A stretch of DNA of 64,000 nucleotides from Limnovirga soli (GCF_013106755.1 NZ_WHPF01000007.1:186001-250000), one strand, 5' to 3'; counted from the first letter of the stretch, positions 1 to 8,234 are shown. Notes: a model not told the origin generated them from the letters alone. Numbers and translations are program-made.

Positions 1-195
1 CACATTTTTACCAATACAAAAAAAAGTAGCTTTTGCATTAAACCGCTTTAATTGGTCTAATACAAAAGGGGTAGCAGTTGGGTGTGGGCCGTCATCAAAG
101 GTGAGGTATATTTTTTTACCCTCTACTGGCATTTTCCATACCAGTGAGGGTCTTATTTTTTTAAAAATCCATGGAACTTTTACCGTATAAAACAT
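1..195 (-). CDS. Polysaccharide deacetylase (NodB-like), N-terminal part
   Basis: Reading the reverse strand from the ATG at 195 gives 65 codons that run off the window edge. The peptide contains LTFDDGPHP followed by [10 protein letters not shown]. The first is the catalytic base and metal-ligand motif of carbohydrate esterase family 4 (NodB homology domain), and the second is the next conserved strand. Such enzymes remove N- or O-acetyl groups from cell-wall or extracellular polysaccharides. No signal peptide is visible, but an N-terminal segment of about 27 residues rich in W/F/K precedes the domain and may be a membrane-proximal lead. It lies 12 bp upstream of the fucosidase on the same strand, so co-transcription is plausible. 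The C-terminal part is outside the window. Confidence 0.85.
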   Translation of the reverse strand, partial: MFYTVKVPWIFKKIRPSLVWKMPVEGKKIYLTFDDGPHPTATPFVLDQLKRFNAKATFFCIGKNV

Positions 196-207
196 AGGCG
201 ATAGTAC

Positions 208-1539
208 TTATGGCGTAACTTCTAAAACAATTACGGCATCAGGTTCATTTTGCATTAAACCTGCTACCGGTATACTTGCTGTTCCTTTATCTAATTGCAC
301 TTTTACCGGGCTATTGTCTTTTAATAAATATGCTTTGGTAATTTTCTTAAATGGAAACTGGGGCAGTGTAACAGTAGTTTCTTTATTGTCTAATACATGC
401 ACATAAACTTTACCTGTTTTCTGGCTGATGCAACCCCAGCTTTGCGGCCGCAGATAACCGCCTTGCGTATTATAAATACTTTCTCCATAAACTTTTAGCC
501 ATGAACCCATACTATGCAAACGTTCAATAAATTCAGGTTGAATTTTACCATTAGGCATTGGGCCAATATTCAGCAAAAAGTTTACACCAGTGCCAGCAGC
601 TTTTGCCAGGTAACGTACCAACTCATCATAAGATTTATAGGTAGTATCCGTTAAATTAAAGCCCCATGAATTATTAATGGTTTCGCAGGTTTCCACCGGC
701 ATAGTACGCACCGGTTGCTGAAAACTAAGTCCGGATTTATTTTCTCCGGGCAGGTCTTTCTCAAACATCTGAAAATCCTCTCCGGCAAATGGCGTAAGAT
801 GATGGTTGTTGCCAATTAAACATTGCGGCTGTAACTGATGAATCAGCCCATAAATTTCATCATAGCGCCAGTTAATTCGGGCACTGCGGTCAGCTTCCCC
901 TTCGGGTGCGGTTTGATCCCAGTGGCCGTCAAACCAAATACCGGCAATTTCACCATAATTGGTAAGTAATTCCGTTAGTTGGTTTTTCATAAACTGCAGG
1001 TAGCTGGCATAATCGCCATTGCCTGTACGCCCTGATTTTTGCCCCGTACGCCCCGTGGTAAAAGGATAATCATCCCGGCGCCAGTCAAGCAATGAATAGT
1101 ATAAAAACAGTTTTATATGTTGTTTATGGCATTCATCAGCAATTTGCTTTACAATATCTTTTTTGTAAGGGGTATTCATAATGTTAAAATCAGAATACCT
1201 GGTATCCCACATACTAAAGCCATCATGGTGCCGGGTAATAAGCGTGATGTACTGCATACCAGCATCTTTGGCCATGCTAACCCATTTCGCAGCATCAAAA
1301 TCAATGGGGTTAAAAAAATCCATCAGGCGGGTATAGTTTTTTACTGTAATGCCTCTGTTGTTCATTACCCATTCCCCGTCTCCGGGTATACTAAAAGGGC
1401 CCCAATGTACAAACAAGCCAAATTTAGCATCACCAAACCATTGCCTTGCCTCAAGATTGGATGCAGAGGGAATATATCCATTTTGTGCTTTAGCCGCAAA
1501 GGCAACTGTAATCAATAGTAAAAACAATACTTTTCTCAT
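208..1539 (-). CDS. Alpha-L-fucosidase, GH29 family, secreted
   Basis: 443 residues with a cleavable signal peptide (residues 1-18, ending AAKAQ), so the enzyme is exported to the periplasm or cell surface. The GH29 barrel is evident from WFGDAKFGLFVHWG (34-47), the HHDGF strand (104-108) and IWFDGHWD (201-208); Asp204 in WFDG is the expected nucleophile by family analogy. The family hydrolyses terminal alpha-L-fucose from glycans. The length is that of the catalytic domain plus a short beta-sandwich tail (about 365-443), without extra carbohydrate-binding modules. The acid/base residue cannot be placed confidently by eye. The gene follows the deacetylase on the same strand with 12 bp between them, which suggests a small glycan-processing unit. 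Confidence 0.92.
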   Translation of the reverse strand: MRKVLFLLLITVAFAAKAQNGYIPSASNLEARQWFGDAKFGLFVHWGPFSIPGDGEWVMNNRGITVKNYTRLMDFFNPIDFDAAKWVSMAKDAGMQYITLITRHHDGFSMWDTRYSDFNIMNTPYKKDIVKQIADECHKQHIKLFLYYSLLDWRRDDYPFTTGRTGQKSGRTGNGDYASYLQFMKNQLTELLTNYGEIAGIWFDGHWDQTAPEGEADRSARINWRYDEIYGLIHQLQPQCLIGNNHHLTPFAGEDFQMFEKDLPGENKSGLSFQQPVRTMPVETCETINNSWGFNLTDTTYKSYDELVRYLAKAAGTGVNFLLNIGPMPNGKIQPEFIERLHSMGSWLKVYGESIYNTQGGYLRPQSWGCISQKTGKVYVHVLDNKETTVTLPQFPFKKITKAYLLKDNSPVKVQLDKGTASIPVAGLMQNEPDAVIVLEVTP

Positions 1540-1662
1540 AGCTGTTAAATTGCTTTAAAGTTATCAAGACTAAAGATAGCATATCCAATTATTCTGCAAT
1601 AAGGGTAAAATTATAGCAGCATTTGCAAACAATTGTTCACAAGCTTGTAAGGTGTAATACCA

Positions 1663-2598
1663 CTATTCATCATAGGCTATCAGGTGTAATACCCTTTCAT
1701 TGCTGGTATACAGGCGCCCATGTTTATTCAGGTATAGTATTTGTTTTTCTTCGTTCTCCATAAACTTATCCGTAAATCGTTGTATTACTACTTTTGGTAC
1801 CTGTGGGCTAGCATCAGCAGCTGTAATGCTGCGCATATAACTTTGTAACATTGTTTCGTACGATGCAGTGCATAGTGTACTGCTGCCAAATAATTCGCAG
1901 TTGATTATACGGTTTCCTGTAACTGCTACAAAGCCTGCATAGGCGCTATCGCCGTGTATCATTTGTTGTTTAAAAAAGCGCAGGCAGGCAGTATCTAAAC
2001 TGGTAGTGTCCTTATATAAATCAATATAGGCGCCGGTTACATTCTGTATGCCCTTGTCAGTTAGCTGCCTGTCAATTTCTTTCCACACCTTATTTTGCTT
2101 TTTGGCAACGTCAATCTCTTTGCGCAGTTCAGCATCAGCACTGCCTGCATACCTGAATCCCCTCGATTTTTTTTGCCACCTCCCTTTCTCAATGCAAAAA
2201 ACCGGTAACAGGGTTTCTTTATCATCTGGTTCCAGCAAGGCTGTAGCACCAATAGCTCTATCCTGCATACCGCCTGCAACAATTTCTCCGCTATTTACCA
2301 GTACCGTTTTTTTTGAATGATTTTTTACTTCCAGTAAACTCACATCATCGCCACCGGGTGTATTGGTTTCCTTAACGGTTAATTTGCCTTCACGAAGTGC
2401 CTGAGCAAACCCAATTACACTGCCTTTGGCAAAATCAATTTCCCCAAAACCGGGGTCTTTAAAACGAACTGGTATCAGCTGTAATTTGCCACAAGTCCAG
2501 GGGCTGTCTAATTGTACCTGCAGGTGTTGGTAAGTAAGCTGGCATAAAGCATGGCTACTAAATCCAATACAACCAAAAAGTAAGAAACAACTAATCAA
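1663..2598 (-). CDS. DUF6569 (ARPP-1-like) secreted protein, start uncertain
   Basis: The product has a signal-peptide-like stretch (ISCFLLFGCIGFSSHALC) followed by a domain containing NSGEIVAGGMQDRAIG and LPVFCIEKGRW. These are hallmarks of the DUF6569 / ARG-and-rhodanese-associated family, whose function is not known. No in-frame ATG precedes the signal peptide. The open frame continues upstream to a TTG at 2721, but that extension is encoded by a copy of the dispersed intergenic repeat (2613-2672) and looks non-native. I place the start at the TTG at 2598, immediately 5' of the signal peptide and 15 bp from the repeat; this is a judgement. The original start may have been displaced when the repeat inserted. 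It is read away from gltX, which lies on the opposite strand. Confidence 0.7.
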   Translation of the reverse strand: MISCFLLFGCIGFSSHALCQLTYQHLQVQLDSPWTCGKLQLIPVRFKDPGFGEIDFAKGSVIGFAQALREGKLTVKETNTPGGDDVSLLEVKNHSKKTVLVNSGEIVAGGMQDRAIGATALLEPDDKETLLPVFCIEKGRWQKKSRGFRYAGSADAELRKEIDVAKKQNKVWKEIDRQLTDKGIQNVTGAYIDLYKDTTSLDTACLRFFKQQMIHGDSAYAGFVAVTGNRIINCELFGSSTLCTASYETMLQSYMRSITAADASPQVPKVVIQRFTDKFMENEEKQILYLNKHGRLYTSNERVLHLIAYDE

Positions 2599-2612
2599 TA
2601 AAGTTTTCTTTT

Positions 2613-2672
2613 TAGGTGGTCCCGGCAAGGGACTATAATGGTATCGCCGCTTGCGTCGCACACTTGTACGTT
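2613..2672 (+). repeat. Dispersed intergenic repeat, copy in the 5' end of the DUF6569 gene
   Basis: A GGTCCCGGC-type left arm, about 25 bp of spacer, then TTGCGTCGCACACTTGTAC at 2651-2669. The reading frame of the DUF6569 gene runs through it, so it either forms that gene's 5' leader or adds foreign residues to its N-terminus. Confidence 0.85.
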
Positions 2673-2833
2673 CGGGGCATATGGCGGCCAAATACAATAA
2701 TATTTTTGCAGGTAGGTTCAACGCAAATACTTATTTATTCAAGGTTCCTTTATAACGAAACTACCATACAATTTTTATATGCACTGCTAAAATAAACTAC
2801 TGCTATTTGTATCTGTTCGGTTTGGTATTACAG

Positions 2834-2865
2834 TTGGGCGCTTCCATTATACCATATTATCTTTG
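2834..2865 (+). promoter_or_regulatory. Bacteroidota-type promoter of gltX
   Basis: TTG at 2834-2836 and TATCTTTG at 2858-2865 are separated by 21 bp, matching the phylum's -33 (TTG) and -7 (TAnnTTTG) boxes. Transcription should begin a few bases beyond 2865, practically at the ATG at 2870, so the gltX mRNA may be leaderless. Confidence 0.6.
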
Positions 2866-2869
2866 CGGC

Positions 2870-4390
2870 ATGATGGATAAAAAAGTTAGGGTAAGATTTG
2901 CCCCCTCGCCCACCGGTGGCCTGCATTTGGGTGGTGTAAGAACCGTATTGTTTAATTATTTGTTTGCCAAACATCATGGCGGCGATTTTATTGTGCGTAT
3001 AGAAGATACCGATCAAACCCGCTTTGTAGCCGGGGCCGAAGCGTATATTTTTGAATGCCTTGCCTGGTGCGGATTAACCCCGGATGAAAGTCCGCTTCAT
3101 GGTGGCCCGCATGCCCCTTACCGCCAAAGCGAACGTAAAGCTATGTACAGCCAGTATGCCATGCAACTGGTACAAAACGGACAAGCTTATTATGCATTCG
3201 ATACCCCCGAAGAACTGGATGCCAAAAGAAAAGAGTTCCCCAATTTTCAATATAATTACCAGCATAGAACAGGTTTGCGTAATTCACTTATGCTTAGCGA
3301 AGCAGAAACACAGTTGCTTTTGCAAAACGGTACCCCCTGGGTAATTCGCATAAAAATGCCTGATAATGAAGATATTAGATTTACGGATATGATTAGGGGC
3401 GATGTACATTTCAACTCCTCCCAATCTGACGATAAGGTATTACTAAAAGCAGATGGTATGCCTACCTACCACCTGGCCGTAGTGGTAGACGATTACCTGA
3501 TGCAAATAACCCATGCTTTCCGTGGGGAAGAATGGTTGCCCAGTGCACCTGTGCATGTATTGTTATGGCAATATTTATTTGGGCTGCAACATATGCCACA
3601 ATGGGCCCACCTGCCACTGATATTAAAACCCGACGGCAATGGTAAACTTAGCAAACGCGATGGAGATCGCCTGGGCTTCCCCGTTTTTGCCATGAACTGG
3701 ACAGACCCCCGCACCAACGATTTTGCCCAGGGCTTTAGAGAAAGAGGATTTTTGCCCGAAGCATTTGTAAACATGCTGGCCATGCTGGGCTGGAACGATG
3801 GCACCGGTCAGGAAATATTTAGTTTGCCGGAACTGATAGAACGCTTTTCAATGGACAGGGTACATAAGGGCGGCGCCAAATTCGATTTTGAGAAAGCCAA
3901 ATGGTTTAACCAGGAATGGATAAAAAATACTCCTGTACAACATTATAGCGCACAGGTAAAATTATTATTTGAACAGGCTGGTATTCTAATTACCAACGAT
4001 ACACAATTTGAAACCGTTTTACACCTGGTAAAAGAACGTTGTATTGTGTTAAACGATTTTGTGCAGCAGGCTGCTTTCTTTTTTGCCACACCGCAAAACA
4101 TTGATATTGCTGCTATAAAACCTAAATGGGACGAGAAGAAAAATCAATTTTTTCTGGAACTCATCAGGGCATTTGAATTAACCACTTTATGGCAACACGA
4201 TGAGCTGGAAAAAGAGTTAAAAGAAATGGCTGCCGCACATCAGCTAAAACCAGGTGAACTAATGCTACCCTTACGCATCATGCTGGTAGGTGGCAAATTT
4301 GGTCCCGGTGTGTTTGATATTGCAGGCATTATTGGCCGTGAAGCCACCATTAGCCGCATTACACATACTTTGCAATTGTTACAGGCATAA
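2870..4390 (+). CDS. gltX: Glutamate--tRNA ligase
   Basis: Class I aminoacyl-tRNA synthetase that charges tRNA(Glu). From the ATG at 2870 the protein is 506 residues. It starts MMDKKVRVRFAPSPTGGLHLGG, where HLGG near residue 19 is the HIGH-type signature, and it carries KLSKRDGD near residue 259, the KMSKS-type loop. The anticodon-binding helical region makes up the C-terminal third. The open frame extends 21 codons further upstream, but those codons overlap the promoter (2834-2865) and do not belong to the family, so the start is set at 2870; the adjacent ATG at 2873 is an alternative. The length is normal for bacterial GltX. A B12-binding protein gene follows 33 bp downstream. Confidence 0.96.
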   Translation: MMDKKVRVRFAPSPTGGLHLGGVRTVLFNYLFAKHHGGDFIVRIEDTDQTRFVAGAEAYIFECLAWCGLTPDESPLHGGPHAPYRQSERKAMYSQYAMQLVQNGQAYYAFDTPEELDAKRKEFPNFQYNYQHRTGLRNSLMLSEAETQLLLQNGTPWVIRIKMPDNEDIRFTDMIRGDVHFNSSQSDDKVLLKADGMPTYHLAVVVDDYLMQITHAFRGEEWLPSAPVHVLLWQYLFGLQHMPQWAHLPLILKPDGNGKLSKRDGDRLGFPVFAMNWTDPRTNDFAQGFRERGFLPEAFVNMLAMLGWNDGTGQEIFSLPELIERFSMDRVHKGGAKFDFEKAKWFNQEWIKNTPVQHYSAQVKLLFEQAGILITNDTQFETVLHLVKERCIVLNDFVQQAAFFFATPQNIDIAAIKPKWDEKKNQFFLELIRAFELTTLWQHDELEKELKEMAAAHQLKPGELMLPLRIMLVGGKFGPGVFDIAGIIGREATISRITHTLQLLQA

Positions 4391-4423
4391 ACCCTGGACA
4401 CTGCTTATTTTAAAACCGATTGT

Positions 4424-4843
4424 ATGAGCACCGAATTAAAAAGACCCATTAGGGTATTAGTAGCCAAAGTAGGTTTAGATGGGCACGACAGGGGCGCTAA
4501 AATTATTGCCACTGCCCTGCGCGATGCAGGCATGGAAGTAATTTATACCGGCTTAAGGCAAACCCCCGAAATGGTGGTAAATGCGGCTTTGCAAGAGGAT
4601 GTAGATGCCATTGGCATTAGTATTTTAAGTGGCGCACATATGACGGTGTTTCCAAAACTAATGCAGCTGTTGCGCCAAAACGAAATGAACGATGTGCTGC
4701 TTACCGGCGGCGGCATAATACCCAACGATGATATGTTGGCTTTGCAACAATTAGGTGTAGGCAAATTATTCGCTCCCGGTACCAACACGCAGGATATTGC
4801 CGCCTATATTAAAGAATGGGTACAACAAAACAGAAGTTTTTAA
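4424..4843 (+). CDS. Cobalamin-binding domain protein (methylmalonyl-CoA mutase C-terminal type)
   Basis: A 139-residue stand-alone B12-binding Rossmann domain. The DxHxxG cobalamin-ligand motif is Asp19-x-His21-x-x-Gly24 in [16 protein letters not shown] and LTGGGIIP follow at the usual spacing for the dimethylbenzimidazole-tail pocket. In the family this domain is fused to, or pairs with, a TIM-barrel mutase subunit (methylmalonyl-CoA or isobutyryl-CoA mutase). No mutase large subunit is in the window, so the partner must be encoded elsewhere. The gene lies 33 bp after gltX on the same strand and may be co-transcribed with it. The binding role is well supported; the mutase assignment is inferred. 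Confidence 0.9.
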   Translation: MSTELKRPIRVLVAKVGLDGHDRGAKIIATALRDAGMEVIYTGLRQTPEMVVNAALQEDVDAIGISILSGAHMTVFPKLMQLLRQNEMNDVLLTGGGIIPNDDMLALQQLGVGKLFAPGTNTQDIAAYIKEWVQQNRSF

Positions 4844-4922
4844 GGCAGCACTGCCCATTTATTAAAAGCAAAAGCCAACCGTCTTTTGCTTTTTTTGTGC
4901 TTATATAAAGGCAATCATTTCT

Positions 4923-5060
4923 ATGGGCCCGGCAAACAATAAGCAGCAGCTTTACTTGCGTCGCACACTTGTACGCCTGAATTTTTTTCGGCAAAAAATG
5001 CTATACAAGAGCCAGCTGCCATGCCAGATATAGCACAAGAGTGCGACGCAAGAGCAGCTT
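4923..5060. repeat. Inverted pair of the dispersed intergenic repeat
   Basis: Forward unit at 4923-4976 (GGGCCCGGC arm, core 4956-4974) and a reverse unit at about 5034-5060 (core AGTGCGACGCAAGAGC). The core ends face inward, so the transcript could fold into a long hairpin. The pair fills the 306 bp gap between the B12-binding protein and the enoyl-CoA hydratase. Confidence 0.85.
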
Positions 5061-5149
5061 AATTATTACACTATCGTCTGGCTCAAACTAAACGCATATG
5101 ATGGCTAATACAGCCTGAATGTTTACTTTTACCCACTAAAATTAATACC

Positions 5150-5929
5150 ATGTATAATAGCTTGCTGGTTACCACTGCACAACATATTTGTACCATTACC
5201 ATTAACCGTCCTGATAAATTAAATGCCTTAAATGCTACCGTAGTTGAAGAGCTGGGTATGGCTATTGATGAGATAATTAGCAACCCCGATATACAATCGG
5301 CAATTATTACAGGGGCCGGGCCCAAAAGCTTTGTTGCCGGGGCGGATATAAGCGAGTTTTTAACACTAAACGAAACAGAAGGCGCCGCACTTGCGGCTCG
5401 GGGACAAGCCATGGTTTTTACCAAAATTGAACAAAGCCCCAAACCCATTATTGCAGCAGTAAATGGTTTTGCACTTGGTGGTGGTTGCGAATTGGCTATG
5501 GCCTGCCATTTTAGAATTGCTGCCGAGCAGGCAAAGTTTGGTCAGCCCGAAGTAAACCTGGGGCTGATACCCGGATATGGTGGCACCCAGCGACTTACCC
5601 AATTAATTGGCAAGGGTCGTGCACTGGAAATGATGATGACAGGTAATATGATTGATGCTGCAACTGCTTTGCAATACGGACTGGTAAACCATGTAGTGCC
5701 TGCTGAAATGCTTTTGGAGAAAGCGATAGGCCTGTTAACCCTGATAAACAGCAAAGCCCCACTTGCAATAGCTAAATGTATTGCTGCTGCAAATGCTGTT
5801 TTTGACGCAGGTAAAGATGGCTATGCGGTTGAAGTGGCTGCTTTTGGCGCCTGTTTTGCCACAGCAGATAAACAGGAAGGCACCACGGCATTTATAGAAA
5901 AACGTAAACCTGTATTTACCGGTAAATAA
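5150..5929 (+). CDS. Enoyl-CoA hydratase (crotonase family)
   Basis: 259 residues. Hydrates trans-2-enoyl-CoA in beta-oxidation-like pathways. The oxyanion-hole segments (FVAGADISEF at 61-70; FALGGGCELAMAC at 107-119) and both catalytic glutamates (Glu114 in GGCELA, Glu134 in GQPEVNLGLIPGYGG) are present, so it should be an active hydratase rather than one of the divergent isomerases. The ATG at 5150 is the only reasonable start; TACTTTTA about 20 bp upstream is a possible -7 box. The gene sits alone between a repeat pair and the convergent VOC-family gene. A link to paaZ (14.8-16.9 kb) and the second crotonase (54.2 kb) in phenylacetate or fatty-acid catabolism is possible but not shown. Confidence 0.9.
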   Translation: MYNSLLVTTAQHICTITINRPDKLNALNATVVEELGMAIDEIISNPDIQSAIITGAGPKSFVAGADISEFLTLNETEGAALAARGQAMVFTKIEQSPKPIIAAVNGFALGGGCELAMACHFRIAAEQAKFGQPEVNLGLIPGYGGTQRLTQLIGKGRALEMMMTGNMIDAATALQYGLVNHVVPAEMLLEKAIGLLTLINSKAPLAIAKCIAAANAVFDAGKDGYAVEVAAFGACFATADKQEGTTAFIEKRKPVFTGK

Positions 5930-5940
5930 TTGTTGCTGTT

Positions 5941-6786
5941 TTAGGATGCTTCGGCGGCAGCAATAAGGGTGGCGATGTCCATTTTTTTCATTTTCATAAA
6001 GGCCTGGGTTACACTGCCTGCCTTGCCGGGGGTGGTCATTAACCTGGCCAGAATGCTGGGTACAATTTGCCAGCTTACGCCAAACTTATCTGTAAGCCAG
6101 CCGCATTGAGATTCTTTGCCATCGCGGGAAAGTATATCCCAATAGTTATCTATTTCTGCCTGTGTTTCGCATTCTACCACCAATGAAACGGCTTCGTTAA
6201 ACTGAAACTGGTGGTCGCCAATGCCATCCATGGCGGCAAACATTTCCTGCAGCATGGTAAAATGCCCGAATTTTAAATTACCTGCCGGTTGGGGTTCATT
6301 TTCCTGATAGAATTCGATGTGGTGTATATGCGAATGCGGAAAGGTGGTTGTGTAAAAATTGATGGCTTCCTGCGCCTTGCCATATTGCTGCCCTGCAAAA
6401 AGAAAAGACATGATTATTTTGGGGGCACCTTCCGGAAGGCTGCCCAGCATTAGCTGCCAGGTCATACCAAATTTATCTACTACCCAGCCATATTTTTGTG
6501 CCCATGGATAGGTGTCTAATGCCATCATGATATTGCCGCCATCGGCCAGTTTGTTCCAGGCGGTTTCAATTTCTTCTACCGTAGGCAGGGTAACAAAAAA
6601 TGAAATAGACGGATTGATGGTAAACATGGGGCCACCATTTAAGCCCATTATTTTTTTGCCCTCAATAGCAAACTGCACCACCAGGGGTGTATCTGAAATA
6701 ATTTTACTGTTGTTAAATACACTACAATAAAATGTGGCGGCTTCTTTGGCATTGCCATTAAACCATAAACAGGGATACATTGACAT
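5941..6786 (-). CDS. Double PhnB/VOC-fold protein
   Basis: 281 residues made of two tandem PhnB-like glyoxalase-fold (VOC) modules, about 1-125 and 130-270. Each starts with a segment of the form PCLWFNGNAKEAATFYCSVF / FLFAGQQYGKAQEAINFY and ends with a DKFG(M/V)(T/S)WQ strand. This is the 3-demethylubiquinone methyltransferase-like family of COG2764, usually of unknown substrate. No signal peptide, so it is cytoplasmic. It converges on the enoyl-CoA hydratase with 11 bp between stops. The specific activity cannot be told from sequence. Confidence 0.85.
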   Translation of the reverse strand: MSMYPCLWFNGNAKEAATFYCSVFNNSKIISDTPLVVQFAIEGKKIMGLNGGPMFTINPSISFFVTLPTVEEIETAWNKLADGGNIMMALDTYPWAQKYGWVVDKFGMTWQLMLGSLPEGAPKIIMSFLFAGQQYGKAQEAINFYTTTFPHSHIHHIEFYQENEPQPAGNLKFGHFTMLQEMFAAMDGIGDHQFQFNEAVSLVVECETQAEIDNYWDILSRDGKESQCGWLTDKFGVSWQIVPSILARLMTTPGKAGSVTQAFMKMKKMDIATLIAAAEAS

Positions 6787-6962
6787 AGTGGTGCGTTTAT
6801 TTTTTGAGTGGTTATTTACAGCTCTTTCAAAGTTAATTAACCCTTTGAATAAATGAGGAAGAATTGGATGAGCAATAATAACTGCTAATTGAAGATATTA
6901 AAATACAGGAGACGAAAAGGTTCGGGAATAAATGCAACGATTATTAGTTTAAATACAGATTT

Positions 6963-7046
6963 TGAAACGCTGTATGCATCGGAGCGTTTATGTTTGGTGG
7001 AGTGAGGAGCAGGGTTAGATGCCACTTCCTTATTCACTGTTGGTAT
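6963..7046 (+). other. Degenerate group II intron 3' end (domain V/VI-like)
   Basis: The stretch shares GTATG, ATCG, AGC, GTT and GTGAGGAGCAGGG in order with the clear intron end at 9998-10072. The V-domain base pairing has decayed here. The downstream part AGTGAGGA...TCCTTATTCACT can still form a domain VI-like stem. There is no intron-encoded protein around it. It abuts the 3' end of the toxin-antitoxin unit and lies on the opposite strand to it. Moderate support only. Confidence 0.45.
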
Positions 7047-7056
7047 GCGCCGATTG

Positions 7057-7377
7057 TCAATTTAGAAGAAGTAATGTTTTTAATTTGTCATTTAAGTCAG
7101 CAAGTTCATTTGATGCCAGCCGCCCCAAAAGGCCTTTTGCCAATGTTTTGTCTAATGTTGCAATTTTACTAGTCCTAATTAATGATTGCTTTCTTAGTCC
7201 GTTAGATGAATTTGGAATTAGTGGTACATCAGTGGTTTCTTGCCTTTCTAACTGTGTAGTTACAAAGCAAACGGTTAAATCATGTGTTGAATCAACAAGT
7301 ATAACTGCTGGTCTTAATTTGCTGCCAGTCAGGTCTGTGAATGGAAAAGTTATCAATACAATGTCTCCTTTAGCCAT
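7057..7377 (-). CDS. MazF/PemK-family type II toxin
   Basis: 106 residues with the PemK/MazF fold: GDIVLITFPFTDLTGSKLRPAVIL at the N-terminus (the loop and first strands of the endoribonuclease), FVTTQLER in the middle and SLIRTSKIATLDKTL, the strand carrying the conserved arginine/threonine. These toxins are sequence-specific mRNA endoribonucleases. The start overlaps the end of the antitoxin gene by 8 bp, the usual translational coupling. The stop is 6 bp from an attC-like arm (7039-7051), so the pair looks like the cargo of a cassette. Target specificity cannot be deduced. Confidence 0.85.
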   Translation of the reverse strand: MAKGDIVLITFPFTDLTGSKLRPAVILVDSTHDLTVCFVTTQLERQETTDVPLIPNSSNGLRKQSLIRTSKIATLDKTLAKGLLGRLASNELADLNDKLKTLLLLN

Positions 7378-7600
7378 TGTAAACTTCTTTTAGGTCGGCA
7401 ATTGAATAAATGTCATCTTCATTATTTAAGAAATCAAATGCCTGACTTTCAGATGCCAATTTTTGAATTCCGTTTGTTAATTCTTGTTCTTCGTAACGTT
7501 TAAAAACAAAATCTGCAAAGTCTGAAATTGCTTCCGCTTTATCTTCGGGAAGCTGGTTAATCACTTTCAATGTTCGTTCAATAATAATTTGTCTGGTCAT
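7370..7600 (-). CDS. Antitoxin of the MazF-type pair
   Basis: 76 residues from the ATG at 7600. The longer open frame (to 7744) overlaps the neighbouring LRR gene and is rejected. The sequence MTRQIIIERTLKVINQLPEDKAEAISDFADFVFKRYEEQELTN resembles DUF2281-like or RelB/Phd-type antitoxins: an amphipathic N-terminal helix region then an acidic tail (NNEDDIYSIADLKEVYNG) expected to wrap the toxin. It is first in a two-gene operon with the toxin, with an 8 bp overlap. These antitoxins usually also autorepress; no operator could be identified by eye. Confidence 0.75.
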   Translation of the reverse strand: MTRQIIIERTLKVINQLPEDKAEAISDFADFVFKRYEEQELTNGIQKLASESQAFDFLNNEDDIYSIADLKEVYNG

Positions 7601-7691
7601 GTTCCTAAAAGTTATATCCAAATTTAGTGAATATTGTCGAATGTAAGTTCCTGGGTAAGCCGTATACAAATGCACTTGTTGGCTCAATCGT

Positions 7692-8234
7692 TCACCTGGG
7701 CTTTTCATTAGTATCAATAAAAATGTCTTTGGGTGTAGCAACAATTAAAGTGTTGGGAAGCGATTTTCGAAGTTCATCAATTGTGTTATTGTCAGCATTT
7801 GTTGCTATAATATTTATATATTTTAGCCATTTCATTTGCTTCAATATCCTTAATGCCGCTGCAATGTTTAAATGGTGGTTGAATGATATATCGAGTGTGT
7901 CAAGATTCTCTAATTGGGTAATTTCAATGGGCAAGGAAATCAGGTTGTTACAACCCAATCCCAACTTTCGTAAATTTTGCAGCCTTATAATATTATGTGG
8001 AACGGCGGTTATTTTATTCATGTTTACCGCAGTATCATTTCCCAATGCCGATAACGGTGGATAAAGTGTAAAACTATTCCCCAATTCCAGATATTCCAAC
8101 TGCTCAAAGGAAAATATACTGTCGGGTATTGTAAGGAGATTTTTATTGGAAAGGTCTATTGTAGAAACAGTTGTTTTGTATTTGGATGTACAGGCTAAAA
8201 TTCCAAAAAATATAAAGAAGATTAGAAATCTCAT
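7692..8234 (-). CDS. Leucine-rich repeat lipoprotein
   Basis: 180 residues. A lipoprotein signal (MRFLIFFIFFGILACTSK, lipobox Cys15) is followed by four to five LRR units of the LxxLxLxxNxLxxIP type: TIDLSNKNLLTIPDSIF, LEYLELGNSF, LRKLGLGCNNLISLPIEI, LDTLDISFNHHL. It is therefore anchored in a membrane with a protein-binding solenoid; ligand unknown. AT-rich and flanked by cassette-like junctions in zone A. The stop is adjacent to GAGCCAAC, a possible right arm. No enzymatic domain. Confidence 0.75.
   Translation of the reverse strand: MRFLIFFIFFGILACTSKYKTTVSTIDLSNKNLLTIPDSIFSFEQLEYLELGNSFTLYPPLSALGNDTAVNMNKITAVPHNIIRLQNLRKLGLGCNNLISLPIEITQLENLDTLDISFNHHLNIAAALRILKQMKWLKYINIIATNADNNTIDELRKSLPNTLIVATPKDIFIDTNEKPR

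Noticed and set aside
6990-7393. Plus-strand ORFs over the toxin-antitoxin genes
   Set aside because: They are shadows of the MazF-type toxin and antitoxin, whose minus-strand products have clear family features.
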